This document shows, piece after piece, positions 53,701 to 63,076 of a DNA stretch of 64,000 nucleotides (positions are counted from its first letter, which is position 1; each line of letters begins with the position of its first letter). Under the pieces are notes generated by a model that was not told the origin of the DNA, did no database searches, and was given only the letters and a program-made list of their open reading frames with translations. The DNA is from Stichopus chloronotus. Taxonomy: Eukaryota; Echinodermata; Holothuroidea; Aspidochirotida; Stichopodidae. Both the position numbers and the translations under genes were made by a program. Location: contig CM037840.1 in the NCBI GenBank assembly GCA_021234535.1, positions 2,364,421 to 2,428,420 on the forward strand, read 5' to 3'.

Positions 53701-56700
53701 CACCTCCTTCCATTGAGACTGGCTGCGACAATACATCAAAATGCAAGAACACATTTGTTTAAATATGAATGCAAACTGTCATTACTGTCTACAGTTTTTG
53801 ACAAAACGTTCATTTGGGCAACAGAACAGAATGCAACATACTGTAGCCAACACTGTGCATACAAAACATGTCCAAACACAAAACTGACGGAAATATACCA
53901 AAACTTTGAACTACTAGAAGCTCCGAAGTTGACATAGTACAGCATTGAAGTAGTACTGTAAAATGACAGGAGGCGATAGTCACGATATGGATGTCAGGAT
54001 AGGAGTGTGGCATGGCACTTAAGGTGTGAAAGGGTGCAGCACTGGTGTGTAAGTGAGAAGTGAAAAAAGTCCAGTGCAACATCATAAAACCTTTGCAAAA
54101 TTGAAGTAAATACTGTATATCAATTGGTAATGGTATGGATAGCAAGACAGAGTGAAAAAAAAAACTCCCTGAAACTTTTGAATTAAAAGGGACAGGCCAG
54201 TGTAAGATTTCTATTTAATTTTGACATTACACTTTCAATTTTTTTAATGGTGACCTTTGAAAGAATGTACCCTTCATGTCAGGACAAGGTTTTGAAATCA
54301 CTACCCGGTTCCAAAGTTCCATCAACATGTATCAGCTTCATTGCCGTGATAAGTGGTGTTACATTAACTTGCATAGCAAAATGTTGTATAATGACTTCAC
54401 AACAGATTCAAAGAATAAAGGAAGTCACATTTTCGGGTACCTGTGCGCTGTACCCTACTGGCTATGGAAGTTGGGTACACAGGTCCCAATTCTGGATCCA
54501 GTGCAAGCACTGCTTTGAAACCCCAAGCACTGTAATCAGTGAATCTATGAAATTAAGCACTGGCAACCCAGATTAGAACTGCTGTACTGAAGCATAGACC
54601 TTTGGCAAAAACAAAACACACCGGAATGCCAACATGTTCCTATTACTGCCATCATCAGCAAAAACTTCTACTTTTGTAAGAAAAAAAGAAAAACAAAACT
54701 ATGCACAAACAGGAAGAACTTCTGTCCACTTTGTGCTAATAACTAATCCTATGATGTAGAGTAAATGGACATGACAAAATTAAACAAAAGCTGCCAACAC
54801 CTCAATTTCCTGGTACTGTAATACGGCATGGGCTACCTACAGTATAAGTAACATTTTAAACCTGGTATGATACAACTTGTTGAGGATTAACTTAGAACGT
54901 TGCCTCTTGAAACTTCAAAGTCAACGCCAAGTAACATCGAGTGAAGTCATTAAATCATATTCCATACGCCACCATGATTCATTATAGGCAAGTTGCAGTT
55001 AATGCTGTTGCTATTCAAATTTCATTGTTGTAATTCACATGGTCACACCTGTAGTCATGAGTACATTATTCAATGCACAAGTACAGCACTGTCTTTGCAA
55101 ATTCACTGCATGTTGTGTGTTAGCCAAGACAAAAACCTAAACCACTTGAACTTGTTCTCTTTGTGGAAAGTGTGTAAGACTCGCATTTTCTGCGAACTGC
55201 AGCACACAGAAGTAAAATTTGCAGCAGGCCTGAGTCAGGACAAAATGGCGGTATCATAAAGCAAATAAAAGAATCACTGGTACCCACAACAGAACCTGAA
55301 ATTATTGATTTTCACATACAGCAATGTAAAATCAATAAACAGGATAAGTCTTAAATAATAGGGAAAGTCTTCAGAACAGACATTCGTGATTCACGACGGT
55401 GAACTTTGCAGATGACCTGGAAATATGATATGGTAGTCAGGAGAAGTTTGTAAATGTTCAACAATACCAGTAATTGACCAAAATTCACAATCACATTTGA
55501 ACAAATATGTTTTTTTTTTAGTTTGAGCTTACTTGAAAGAAATCACAAAAAAAAAGTCAGATTCTAAGGAAACAGTGAGGCTTTATGGTAGTGACTGCAA
55601 CGGCGGCAGTTATGTTACAGTCAAAGATGAAACCCACCTGTGATCGGGTGTCTGGCCGGCTTCCGTTGATCCCTCTGAGAACTTCTGGTTTAAATCAGAT
55701 GCAATGCATAGCCCTTCTGGGTTTCTGGGCACAACTACCCTTTTGCCACATGGAATTATTGCAAGAAGAAAACGCATAACCCTTCCAAACCTCTACACAA
55801 CAGTCTCATCTCCTAGGCACATAAAGATGGTAGAATGGGAAGGAAACGCAACTTCAATCTAAGACCAGAAAACACCAAACTGAGCACTCTTGGCATGGTA
55901 CAGTGGATGGGAGCAGGGCTGGAGAAAATGTTTATTCCCTTGGAATTAGGGTCTAACTTTCCACAATTGCACATTTTCATAATTACATAAAAAGGGCAGA
56001 TTTTCCTTCAACCAACAAAATTATCAATTTTTCATCTTTTATACCAGAATTTCCCTGGAAGGAGCTTCCCATTTGTTTCTTTCATGGATGGGAGTACAGT
56101 TGCGGTGCCAAGACAGAAGAGTGAGGAATGAAATATATCTTGACTTATCTCCTTGACCTACAGTAACTTTTGTAAAAGCTAATCAGTGTTGACTTTTTAA
56201 ACTTAAAAAGCAAATTATATCAGTTGGTTATCCAATCCAACCCCAGCATGGAACATATTTTATGGTAAGTTAACCCTTAAACCAATAATGATAAATCAAC
56301 AAGAAAGCCAAGAGGCTTAGTGATTCCTTCCTTTTTTTTCAAGTTGCAGTTTAATGTAGTAACCATAGGATATACCAGATGACGCCATTAATACTGCACA
56401 CCATTTTCCAATACTTGCTGTATGCATGTAATGTAAGGTAACACTGGTGGCCAAGAATTCTCCAGCCTGCACAGTGGTAGCCTACGTACAGTACAAATTT
56501 CCCAGGAACAAGAGATATACTCATATGACAGTTGAAATGACTGCCAATTATGCAAGCTACATAAATTCCTCCATCTACCCCTATCATATGACCAAGTAAT
56601 AACTTATTTATCTCTATTGCACAATAAGACTTTTCCCTAACAGAAATCTTCCATGTGAAACTGTCTCCACTTAAGAAAACAAATCTATTCTACATTGTTT

Positions 56701-59700
56701 GATGACAGAAGGAGCTGTATCTCAGATAATGATTCCTCTGGGAAAGATAAGGGTCAACCTTTCTCCCATTTTCCACAGAGGTCATTGGTCAATTACCATT
56801 TTCAGACCAAACAAATGTCTCAGATGGAATTAAAAGCCAATTATGGCCTTGAAAACTAAGTGAGCACTTTTAATTGTCAAAACAAGAGTAATAAATAAAA
56901 GAAGCATGATACCAAATACTGTACAGCTGAATTGAGGACTAAATAGAAAGTCCAAGGTGAATTGTACCTGCTGAACTTAATTAACCAAATTGGGCTTTTA
57001 GATACTTTACAGATGCTTTCAGACATACAGTATTTTATCAGAAACCAGCATGATGCCAGCTGAAGATCCATAGATGTAGTTTCATCATTATATGTCAAAG
57101 ACTTGTGAAATTAGTACAACAACTACACTTTATTACCTAACTGACAGGTAAAAGTTTTCAAATTGGAACTTCCTAAATGTGCAAGCATTGCTAGTCTTTG
57201 CTTGGAAGGGAGCTCAAAAACCTTCCACCCATAGGAAAAGACAGAAAGTGAGAAACATCAGCAAAGGTCTTAACACTTTGTACTCAAGGACCTCAAGTGA
57301 CCTTTGACCCACATCAAAACTTAAACCAGTATATACTCCTTCTAAAAAGAACAACTTTAAAGTGTGAAATTGTCTCCCCTTTGTAAATACTGAAATTATC
57401 TCCCCCTTTGTAAATAGTGTCTTTACAAGTTTTTTTGATGTTACGACTTCTGATGACCCCACATGACCTCTGATCACAAGACACACCCTCACCTTATTTA
57501 CTCAGAAAGTTCACGAGGTACTGCAAACATGTTTTGTCTATAGTCTGTCTGCAGATGACCTCTGGTGACCTTTGGCATCCACCAAAATCAATCCCAGTCA
57601 AGATCTTTAAATGTCCTCCCCACACACTGACTTTGGACTCTCTTGCACATTCCCTTCAAAAGATAGAGTGTTCACAAGCTTTTCACATTACGACTTCTGA
57701 TGACCCCAGATGACCTTTGACCTACAAGAATACCCTCACAATCTCACTTACTTACAGGGCATTACATACCACCCAAGTTTGAAAATGATGCAACTTGTCG
57801 TTTCTGAGATACTGCAAACATAGTTTGTACACATTCTGCCTGATGGTGACCTCAGATGACCTTTGACCTCACCCAAAGGACCATAATGGCATTGTGCTGT
57901 ACCATGGTCAATAGCAGCTATGTGCTGCACCATGATCATAATGGTAATGTGCTGCACCATGGTCATAATGGTACTGTACTGTACCATGCATGGTCATAGT
58001 GGCACTGTACTATACAATGGTCATAATAGCATTGTGCTGTACCATGGTCAGCAGCAATATTGTGATGTACATTAATGGTCACTACAGATGGCATTGTACA
58101 GTACCATGGTCATGACACTATACAGTACTGCCCCATGGCCATAGTGCAGCATTGTTCAGTACCATGGTAACAATGGCATTGTGCCGCACAAGCATCATAT
58201 AATGGAGCTGTGCTGTGTCGTGCACAGCAGCATTCCCTGTATCTTTTTGTGTTTTTGTGCATCTACAGTACCTCATTGATTTGGTACTTTACTGTACCTT
58301 AAGGATTTATAATCTCATCACAGACTTTTGATGCCCCTTTTAAAGTGATTGCGTGTGTACTGAAAAACCAAAAAGATAAGATCATGTTTGATCTTAACTT
58401 TTTCTTTATTTTAAATGTACACACGAAGTTGTACATGAACGGATTATATCTTTCAATGAAGGAAAATGACAGCAACTACTTCGAAAAGCAACGGGATTGG
58501 CATAAAAACAGTGAAAAACAAAAATTATATTTGAAAATTAACGGTTCTTACTATAACCGCCTACATAATGAATATGCAACAGTACAGGTCTCACTAGTGT
58601 ATCAAAAACATACTACACAAGTCGTCGCTCCTTGGTAGATATCGGGAATTGTAGTATTTGGTGAAAGTAAACACTGTACATATAACCTACGAACTGAACA
58701 CAACCTTGCCAGCGGCATCAGTGATCCTGAGTTGTCAACTGAATATTCAATACTAGCGTACTTCCTACTGGCTTGCTCAAAGAAGTACACCGTTGATTTG
58801 AATGAAAACTGACAACCTCTGCATTATCATATTCTACACTTTTTGCAGTTATGTTAGAAGAATTTGAAATCATATGGCAAAATTTTACTGAAACCTATTC
58901 ATTTTCCCAGATTTTCTGAATGGTGTAATTAAAAGCCTTACCAAACTTTTGGAGATGAAATTTCAATGTTTCTACTTTTTGCCTATGCACGCAATCACTT
59001 TAACAGCAAGTTTTATGTCTCTGATGTACAGTAAGGCACAAGCAACTTACTCATGGTCTCAATTGTCTCAACACAACTGTCTGGTGTGGGTATTCACGAG
59101 TGACTATACTTTACCCCTTGCATCTCTAGTGCATCATTTGACCTTGGCACAAAGGTCAAATGATCAATGCAACCCGTAAGTATAGTGACTATACTTTACC
59201 CCTTGCATCTCTAATGCATCATTTGACCTTGGAGCGAAGGTCAAATGATCAATGCAACCGGCAAGTATAGTGACTATAATTTACCCCTTGCATCTCTAAT
59301 GCATCATTTGACCTTGGAGCAAAGGTCAAATGATCAATGCAACGGGTAAGTATAGTGACTATACTTTACCCCTTGCATCTCTAATGCATCATTTGACCTT
59401 GGAGCAAAGGTCAAATGATCAATGCAACGGGTAAGTATATGTCTATGATGTGAATCTAGTTGTTTCACAAGAAAACAAAAAAGTAAACAACTCCTGCAGA
59501 TTCAGATTCCATGAAATGAGCTGTGTCTAGAGTAAGCTTTTACTGAAGAGAAAGTTTTGCTTGATTATTGGGTCTCAGAGGTCTGCTACTGTACTGTACT
59601 GTGACTCAAAATATAGAATGTTTTTCAGAGATTTATTAAAAGAAGCCAAAGGAGGTGAAACATGAGATCTGTAGATTACAGACAGGTATATGTTGTCTAT

Positions 59701-62700
59701 TCATTCATGCTAAAATGATCCTACACCCACAGAAAATCATCATTGCAACACTGCATAAAAAATCTTTGATTGCAACTTTTTGGTATACAATAGATCCAGA
59801 GAATATTTCGGGGGGAGCCGAAATTTAGGCTTTTCTTATGAAAATGAGAAAAGTACTGTGTGTAGGATATTGTGCAAAATTAAGAGCTGCAGAACGTGAC
59901 TCAGCCAAGCAGAAACTGCAATTAAAATATAAACTGAACGAGGATTCTCCGAGCAGGATTTTCTTTCCTTTTATGACCAGTGATCTGTAGAGCACAATGG
60001 CCCACAAAAATGCCATTCAACAAATGCTGAGAGCTTTTGAGATCAGATCAGCCATACAGCAGCAACAAGCAGTATATTCTTTGCAATAAAATCCTTGTAC
60101 ACAGCAGGAGTTATAGTTGAGTCACTGCACTGTACTGCACATTCATATTTAGTTATGAATACTGCTACGATATTATGTATGTAGTCGAAGCATGCTTCAC
60201 AATTGGCCAGTGATATTGGGCACTATGAGAAACAGATCTACAGTAGATACCTCTGTGACTTCATACTTTTGAGCAATAATCCACTACAATCGCATTTTGA
60301 TGCTTTCCAAGTCACGTAACATTACTGTACGTCCTGAAAAGTTTCCATTCACCGGCGTCTACATACTACTACTAAAAATTTTAACGTTTCTTTTTTATAC
60401 GTAATTGGCTAAAAATGGTGGTGTCCAAGTAATGAACATGTGGAAGGGTTACAGTGACTAGGAATTGAATAATTTTTCTCATATTCGACAAGTACCTGAC
60501 CAAAATGGTAGCATTTTAGTTTACATTGTTGTTTCCAGTACTGTACATCACATTTGTGTGGAGGAATCTATAGATCTACTATAGTACACTACAGCACATA
60601 TACACTTGCCTACAGTACATACAAATTCTCATGAGTAAAACCACATATTTTCCTTCAGAAAAAGAAGAAAATTCCATTTTGAGCTTAATTTGTTGAGCAT
60701 GATACCTGTAGGTGACATGTGGCAATCTGACACAGTGCCACTACATTCACTGGAACGGTTGTGTTGTTTTTCACTTCATGAAGGAATCGGATAGTAATTT
60801 TGTATCAGGGTAATAAAATATTATTTGGGTACCCAAGTATCAGTGAAAACACTTATTTTTAGTTCCAATTTTAAATGCAACATATTTAATTAATCTATGA
60901 GCAAAAGCCATGACTGGGGGTGGGGACTAAGAGTTGAGAGAAGAGACAATTCAAACTTCTGTTCGTAATGTGTCTCTGTAGTCTGAGTTTTCTTCTCTGT
61001 CATTTCAGGGCAGTATTGCTCAATTTTCATAAAAAGTTGTCCCTTATATGGCCAGCGATGAGGTTGCAACCATTTCAACTCAGGCTGTAGTGTGGTAAGG
61101 AAAGTAGTCTCAAGAGATTTACTTTCCTTCAGTGAATTAACTTTTTGGTCTGTCTGTCCTCGACCATCATCTGGATACAACTAACAATACAATCCTCCTT
61201 TGAACTCTTTTCTCAGCATCATCATGCATATTCATATATTAGCATCAGCTGGCTTCACTTGTAGCCTCTGTGGGAAGATAGTAAATCTCAACAAGCCTAA
61301 CACGGCATTAAGATTAACAAGCTCATACTGTACAGTAGCAGTAGATGCATTTAACTACTCCTACCTTCACCACAAAATTCATTACAAAAAATTAACTGTA
61401 TGACTTGTTTACATGATGGTTTGCACTCTTTGTTTCAGTGATGTGATTACACATTCTGTTAGATAGGACATATAACACTAGGACAATAAAAGGTGCATGT
61501 ACAGCACAACATGGAGATAATCATGACCTGTATAATTTGTAGGTCCATCCTGGGCCTGAGGTCATTATTAAACCACTTGTAATACACTGATGTCCATGTA
61601 TACACTAGGTAGCGAGTACAGACCCACCAAAGCAGTTATAGGTAAGGTAGAGAGTCAATTTCTTCATAATCTGCAGGCACACACTGCCTTCAAATAAAGG
61701 GTGTAGCGAGCATAATCGAAGCATGGGCAATTGAATTGTGCAACCTAAATTTTTGCATCATCCAAGTTTGACCAGTTAGGTGCTACAGAGGTGGTATCCC
61801 ATATACTGTACTGTAGCATGGGTGGCCAGCCTGAAGCTTGCAGGCCAAATGCAGACCTCAGAGAGGTACATACAGTACCACAAGATTCCCAAACCAAGGT
61901 TGAACAGAAACAAAAGTCGAAGAAAAATAAGAAATGGGACTAATGAAAGAGAGAAAGTAATAAAGAGAGTGGACACACATATGAAGTTATTAAAAAACAA
62001 ATGATAAATTTCAACAAGTACTTCTTAAATAAAGTAAACAAGATGTACGTCTTTTTATCAAGTAAATATCATGACTGACTCCATCTACAATGGTAACATA
62101 CTGTACTGTATAGTTCTTGCTAAAAAGATCAACAAAGACCACAGAACCTACACCAGTTGATTGAACCCCGATACTTTGGATCGTAAAGTAACCTTCAGTC
62201 ACAGACTATGAGGATGTCTAGCATAGTCCAGATGGGGATAAAGTAAAATACGCAACTTCCTAGTCACTACATTGCCAAGGTTCAACCTTGGCTAGAGAGA
62301 CTCTTCTGAGACAGTCTATGAAAAGCTGGAGTAGCATATTCCTTCTTGTGTGTACAGGACATTGTCAAAAATATGTTGGAAATGGTAACATTTGCCAAAT
62401 ACAATAATATACCTCGGTGTTGGAACATTGAGTCATGAATGAGAACGAACAGCATTAATCATTCTGAAAATGTTCACAAAAGCTCAAATTGAAAGAACGA
62501 AAAGTAGAGAGTACCTGAGAGCTCGACAAGATCCTACCAAACTAACCCATTACAGAGATGACAACTCCCTCGGTTGCTATGGTGACTCATTAAGTAAGAT
62601 AAAGGAAGAAACAGTTGTGCCTTCAAAACAGTCGTTTTGGTACTGTGTCTGTCCATCACACAGGAGGGAGTCACAATTTCGAATTGAGTGTCGTTAAGAA

Positions 62701-63076
62701 GATGGAGCACCTGGGAAGGGGTTTTGAGTACTGTACATTTGTGTCCAAGTCCTCACAGTACTGCAGCTACAGTACCAATCACTTCATAACGTTCAAGGTA
62801 CTAGCATAGCAATTCTAGAAGCTAAGGGTGCTCAACAACCCTTGTACAACGACGCAGATATTGTTTACCTATAAATGCAAGACAAAGCGTTCTTGAACTT
62901 CTTGACTTACCTTCGTGTTTTTTCCGATTGTTCTCCGGCTGGGATTTGCCATCTTCCTCCACGGCAGGCTTAAACTGCTGAGGAGCTGACTGCTTCCGTT
63001 TGCGTGACTTGCTTTCCTGAGAGACATCTCCAGGGTCTAGATTTGGCTTTGCTGGAGATGAAGAGCTTGTTTCCAT
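14386..63076 (-). CDS. dve: Compass/Dve-family double-homeodomain transcription factor (SATB-related), 5 coding exons
   Basis: Spliced CDS: complement of join(14386..15840, 19627..19822, 33297..33426, 38355..38531, 62911..63076), 2124 nt, 707 aa plus stop. All four introns are GT-AG and every junction keeps frame (intron phases 1, 1, 2, 0). Domains: basic segment KSRKRK at residues 23-28 (likely NLS); SATB-like ubiquitin-like domain about 60-157, starting MLPIHC; CUT-like domain about 195-260; atypical homeodomain 1 about 276-345; linker; atypical homeodomain 2 about 609-678. Both third helices read WFKNAR, so position 50 is Lys, a residue known in other homeodomains to favour TAATCC. Two homeodomains behind a compass (ULD+CUTL) region and no CUT repeats define Dve/Compass proteins; SATB proteins share the N-terminal part but add CUT repeats and have one divergent homeodomain. 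Expected role: nuclear DNA-binding regulator that oligomerises through the ULD. Dve in flies acts in midgut, appendage and photoreceptor patterning; the role here is inferred only. Start chosen as the first in-frame ATG after an upstream stop. Confidence 0.9.
15985..16283. repeat. Dispersed repeat block, copy B (intron 4)
   Basis: Same orientation and order as 1690-2061, followed directly by the TTAA hairpin element. Here the TTAA junction (16284-16287) is unoccupied, which shows the ancestral state of the site filled at 2062-2415. Confidence 0.75.
16288..17620. mobile_element. Long inverted-repeat TTAA element, copy B, split by satellite DNA
   Basis: Left arm 16288-16395 and right arm about 17487-17617 are inverted relative to each other and collinear with copy A (e.g. 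ATCGAGTAGAAGCATACC, GTGGTAAAA, GAGCGCCCCAGTAGAG, ACTGGGGCACTCTC). The left arm is broken at 16396-17168 by the 145-bp repeat array. The outer right end is degraded, with no clear second TTAA. Confidence 0.7.
16396..17168. repeat. 145-bp satellite-like array with DR1 nuclear-receptor motifs (intron 4)
   Basis: About five units of 143-147 bp, with a higher-order similarity every second unit (GGTTTTCAAGCTATGTCCTC recurs 289 bp apart). Each unit centres on TGACCTTTGACCT: exact at 16557-16569, 16702-16714 and 16845-16857, truncated near 16992. The reverse complement, AGGTCAAAGGTCA, is a perfect DR1 element (HNF4/RXR/COUP-TF type). Whether it is bound is unknown. Confidence 0.75.
18110..18355. repeat. 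35-40 bp minisatellite, about 6 units
   Basis: Recurring GTCTTTCTCACAACTACCTA followed by TCCTCCTGG; unit length varies. Confidence 0.8.
19627..19822 (-). CDS. dve: dve coding exon 4 (residues 158-223, acidic/serine linker and start of CUT-like domain)
   Basis: Acceptor catcatttcaccag|TTCT, donor TCTCAG|gtaaat, 196 nt, phase 2 in and phase 0 out. The first ~37 residues form a Ser/Gly/acidic linker longer than the equivalent SATB stretch. From about residue 196, SEVRRRLLQVLEK leads to HGCPFSQ at the exon end. This mirrors the beginning of the SATB CUT-like domain (TVRNALKDLLK, then ECPLSQ); the CPxSQ motif is the key match. The domain continues in exon 5. Confidence 0.87.
20707..20845. repeat. 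ATG/GAT trinucleotide microsatellite
   Basis: About 139 bp of (GAT)n with scattered GAC, AAT and GGT variants. It produces spurious poly-Met, poly-Ile and poly-Ser ORFs on the two strands. Confidence 0.95.
21220..21375. repeat. Short tandem repeat, about 55-60 bp unit, 3 copies
   Basis: Repeats of GGATATTAATTTGAC followed by AGGAACATA and GTGTGGATA. Confidence 0.7.
21800..21940. repeat. Short tandem repeat, about 45 bp, 3-4 copies
   Basis: Units share CTGATGAAGCCCTGTGTGTT and CACATGTGA. The array directly precedes MITE family 1 copy 2. Confidence 0.65.
22025..22347. mobile_element. MITE family 1, copy 2: TTAA-flanked, 323 bp (intron 3)
   Basis: Bordered by TTAA at 22021-22024 and 22348-22351. 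It starts AGGGGAATAAGGC and ends ACTGTATTACCCT. The interior is collinear with 2066-2411, including GTTTGTGGAT, GAATGATAGAT, a CTCACAGA-ATTCAGT stretch and GACTGAATGGTT. More diverged termini suggest an older copy. Confidence 0.8.
22522..22592. repeat. About 16-bp tandem repeat (AATATTAGGT...), 5 copies
   Basis: Repeated CAATATTAGGTTC / ATTAGGTGCCA units. Confidence 0.8.
24011..24180. mobile_element. Foldback repeat (CTTACCCCTTGC family), inverted arms about 40 bp
   Basis: Arms CTTACCCCTTGCTTCACTAA (from 24018) and the inverse TTAGTGAAGCAAGGGGTAAG (to 24174) enclose about 85 bp. The interior GGCCT...CACCACGCCCTC recurs, inverted, at 25268-25300. Probably a small nonautonomous element. Confidence 0.65.
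25265..25392. mobile_element. Partial copy of the foldback repeat
   Basis: Contains GCTAGGCC-TTGAGGGCGTGGTGCTAGA, then TGCATTAGTGAGGAAGGGGG and TATATGTCTACGATGTGAAT, matching the right half of 24011-24195. The left arm is missing. Confidence 0.6.
28225..28680. mobile_element. Possible terminal-inverted-repeat element
   Basis: GACTGCAATGTGACAAAACT (28228 on) and, inverted, AGTTTTGTTGCGTTGCAGTC (ending near 28677) are imperfect terminal repeats of about 30 bp. No TSD was confirmed and there is no ORF of note. Confidence 0.35.
31221..31252 (-). CDS. Candidate alternative first coding exon of dve (would skip the ULD)
   Basis: Within intron 3, on the gene's strand, a short CpG-dense patch has ATG at 31252 (GTGATGG context), ten codons (MAHEPTRGEG) and then CG|gtgagttc, a good donor. 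It ends in phase 2, the same phase as exon 3, so joining to exon 4 at 19822 would keep frame and give an isoform lacking residues 1-158 but retaining the CUTL region and both homeodomains. An in-frame TAA lies upstream. CpG is frequent from about 31080 to 31260 against a CpG-poor intron, which could mark an internal promoter. This may be chance: ten codons and one donor are little evidence. Confidence 0.22.
32013..32033. repeat. CAGA microsatellite
   Basis: About five CAGA units in intron 3. Confidence 0.9.
33297..33426 (-). CDS. dve: dve coding exon 3 (residues 115-158, second half of the ubiquitin-like domain)
   Basis: Acceptor ctgtttcccag|GATCC, donor TCTAG|gtaagc, 130 nt, phase 1 in and phase 2 out. 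The peptide GSIQLKNWKPLQFSSITD followed by ITVGELFTDILSHLTLNIEV matches, in order, the SATB ULD segment with 'IQVGKWNPVPLSYVTD' and 'TVADMLQDVYHVVTLKIQL'. The tryptophan and the ITD/VTD turn are shared. This collinearity across an intron is strong support for the gene model. Confidence 0.88.
33427..38354 (-). other. dve intron 2 (4.9 kb)
   Basis: Donor gtgagg, acceptor ctgtttcccag. It holds a long degenerate minisatellite (35.5-36.3 kb), a poly-G tract near 33710 and a CpG-richer stretch at 37.1-37.3 kb with an 82-codon plus-strand ORF that I cannot assign. Otherwise nothing recognisable. Confidence 0.85.
35525..36300. repeat. Degenerate minisatellite, 38-60 bp unit, about 13 copies (intron 2)
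   Basis: Recurring GATCATCTTTGGTTCAGGTA followed by a TGAAGGAGTGTCACAT-type tail. A tighter 38-bp sub-array lies near 35660-35770 (GCTGGAGGAGTAAGGTGTATC). Confidence 0.85.
38355..38531 (-). CDS. dve: dve coding exon 2 (residues 56-115, first half of the ubiquitin-like domain)
   Basis: Acceptor ttctctccttccag|AG, donor GAAG|gtgagg, 177 nt, phase 1 at both ends. The split codon with exon 1 becomes Glu and the one with exon 3 becomes Gly. It starts EPMKMLPIHCKVHF, matching the SATB1 ULD opening (MLP-x-x-C-x-V), and continues with a KLSELIKIALTKLEYKEIL helix that corresponds to the SATB 'LFNQLIEMALLSLGY' helix. The ULD mediates SATB tetramerisation, so this exon probably contributes to self-association here. 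Identification is by remembered family pattern, not by alignment software. Confidence 0.88.
42787..42963 (+). CDS. Candidate 58-codon small ORF antisense within dve intron 1
   Basis: ATG at 42787, TGA at 42961-42963, 58 residues starting MNVNELDSCIHEMITS and ending LIPTFCEFNTF. It has coding-like traits: higher G+C and CpG than the surrounding intron, an acidic/alanine-rich amphipathic helical stretch (LLSAIKQDVNAEEKAAL) and no low-complexity sequence. An in-frame stop lies nine codons upstream. I do not recognise the family. A possible donor (CTGCAG|gttaag) lies 11 bases after the stop. It could be an independent microprotein gene, the last exon of a nested gene, a retrogene fragment, or chance. 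Confidence 0.25.
   Translation: MNVNELDSCIHEMITSISIVELSPTRAGLLSAIKQDVNAEEKAALNQLIPTFCEFNTF
47373..47852. repeat. 80-bp minisatellite, 6 near-identical units (intron 1)
   Basis: GGCACCAT starts at 47373, 47453, 47533, 47613 and 47693 (variant at 47773), so the period is exactly 80. Each unit carries CTAATGTACAGTGCAGCACTG and TTCATCACACC. High identity implies recent expansion. Confidence 0.95.
49740..50065. promoter_or_regulatory. Candidate intronic enhancer with TAATCC homeodomain sites
   Basis: Repeat-free segment of intron 1 with TAATCC at 49784-49789 and 49961-49966 and its inverse GGATTA at 49983-49988, plus CATATG (E-box) at 49976-49981 and a GATAA at 49795. TAATCC is the classic site of Lys50 homeodomains (Otx, Gsc, Bicoid); the protein encoded here also has Lys50 in both homeodomains. 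Function is inferred; clustering could be chance. Confidence 0.25.
50930..51174. mobile_element. MITE family 2, TTAA-flanked, 245 bp (intron 1)
   Basis: TTAA at 50926-50929 and 51175-51178 with AGGG...CCCT termini. The interior matches 6105-6372 (AGCAAGGTG-TAT-CTGCAAA, then AGAGAA-CATTCATGAA). No coding capacity. Confidence 0.7.
51490..51725. repeat. About 20-bp tandem repeat (ACAACATGATGAGTATGT)
   Basis: About ten units of ACATGATGAGTATGTTTAC with variation. Confidence 0.8.
57280..57880. repeat. 145-bp satellite-like array with DR1 motifs (intron 1)
   Basis: Same family as 16396-17168. DR1-type cores lie at 57298 (ends CCC), 57711-57723 and 57857-57869 (exact), with decayed cores near 57464 and 57556-57576. 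The last two exact cores are 146 bp apart, matching the other array. Confidence 0.7.
57885..58200. repeat. 27-40 bp tandem repeat (ACCATGGTCATAATGGCATT)
   Basis: About nine degenerate units sharing GTGCTGTACCATGGTCAT; it adjoins the DR1 satellite. Confidence 0.8.
59101..59440. repeat. 85-bp tandem palindromic array, 4 copies, related to the foldback repeat
   Basis: TGACTATA starts units at 59101, 59186, 59271 and 59356. Each unit is a palindrome: TTTACCCCTTGCAT...CATTTGACCTT and its inverse AAGGTCAAATGATCAATGCA. The right flank TATATGTCTATGATGTGAAT matches 25370 and 24176. It looks like a small foldback element amplified head to tail. Confidence 0.85.
62911..63076 (-). CDS. dve: dve coding exon 1 (residues 1-56, N-terminal basic segment)
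   Basis: Opens with ATG at 63076-63074 in the context ACTATGG, encodes 55 codons and ends one base into codon 56 at the donor GAAG|gtaagt (intron GT at 62910-62909). The peptide is polar, rich in Ser, Lys and Gln, with the cluster KSRKRK and a second basic patch RKK near the end; no folded domain is evident, as in the disordered N terminus of SATB proteins. A TAG lies in frame five codons upstream (63089-63091). A possible 3' splice acceptor (ttggtttgcatag|GGGG) ends at 63089, so this exon could begin at 63088 and be preceded by a noncoding 5' exon outside what I can resolve. Support for the exon: the split codon completes perfectly with exon 2, and the composition is clearly coding against an A+T-rich background. 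Confidence 0.78.

Larger units (their letters stand above)
38532..62910 (-). other. dve intron 1 (24.4 kb)
   Basis: Donor gtaagt, acceptor ttctctccttccag. A+T-rich, with frequent TACTGTA/TACAGTA motifs. It contains an 80-bp minisatellite (47.4-47.9 kb), a TTAA-flanked MITE (50.9-51.2 kb), a short-unit repeat (51.5-51.7 kb), a DR1-bearing satellite (57.3-57.9 kb), a CATGGTCATAATGG repeat (57.9-58.2 kb), an 85-bp tandem palindrome (59.1-59.4 kb), a possible small antisense ORF (42.8 kb) and a TAATCC-bearing segment (49.7-50.1 kb). No other strong coding exon was found in the rest. Confidence 0.85.

Noticed and set aside
60890..61180. Minus-strand 96-codon ORF near exon 1
   Set aside because: Has decent composition, but lacks an ATG start at its 5' end, and no phase-consistent acceptor and donor pair would add it to dve.
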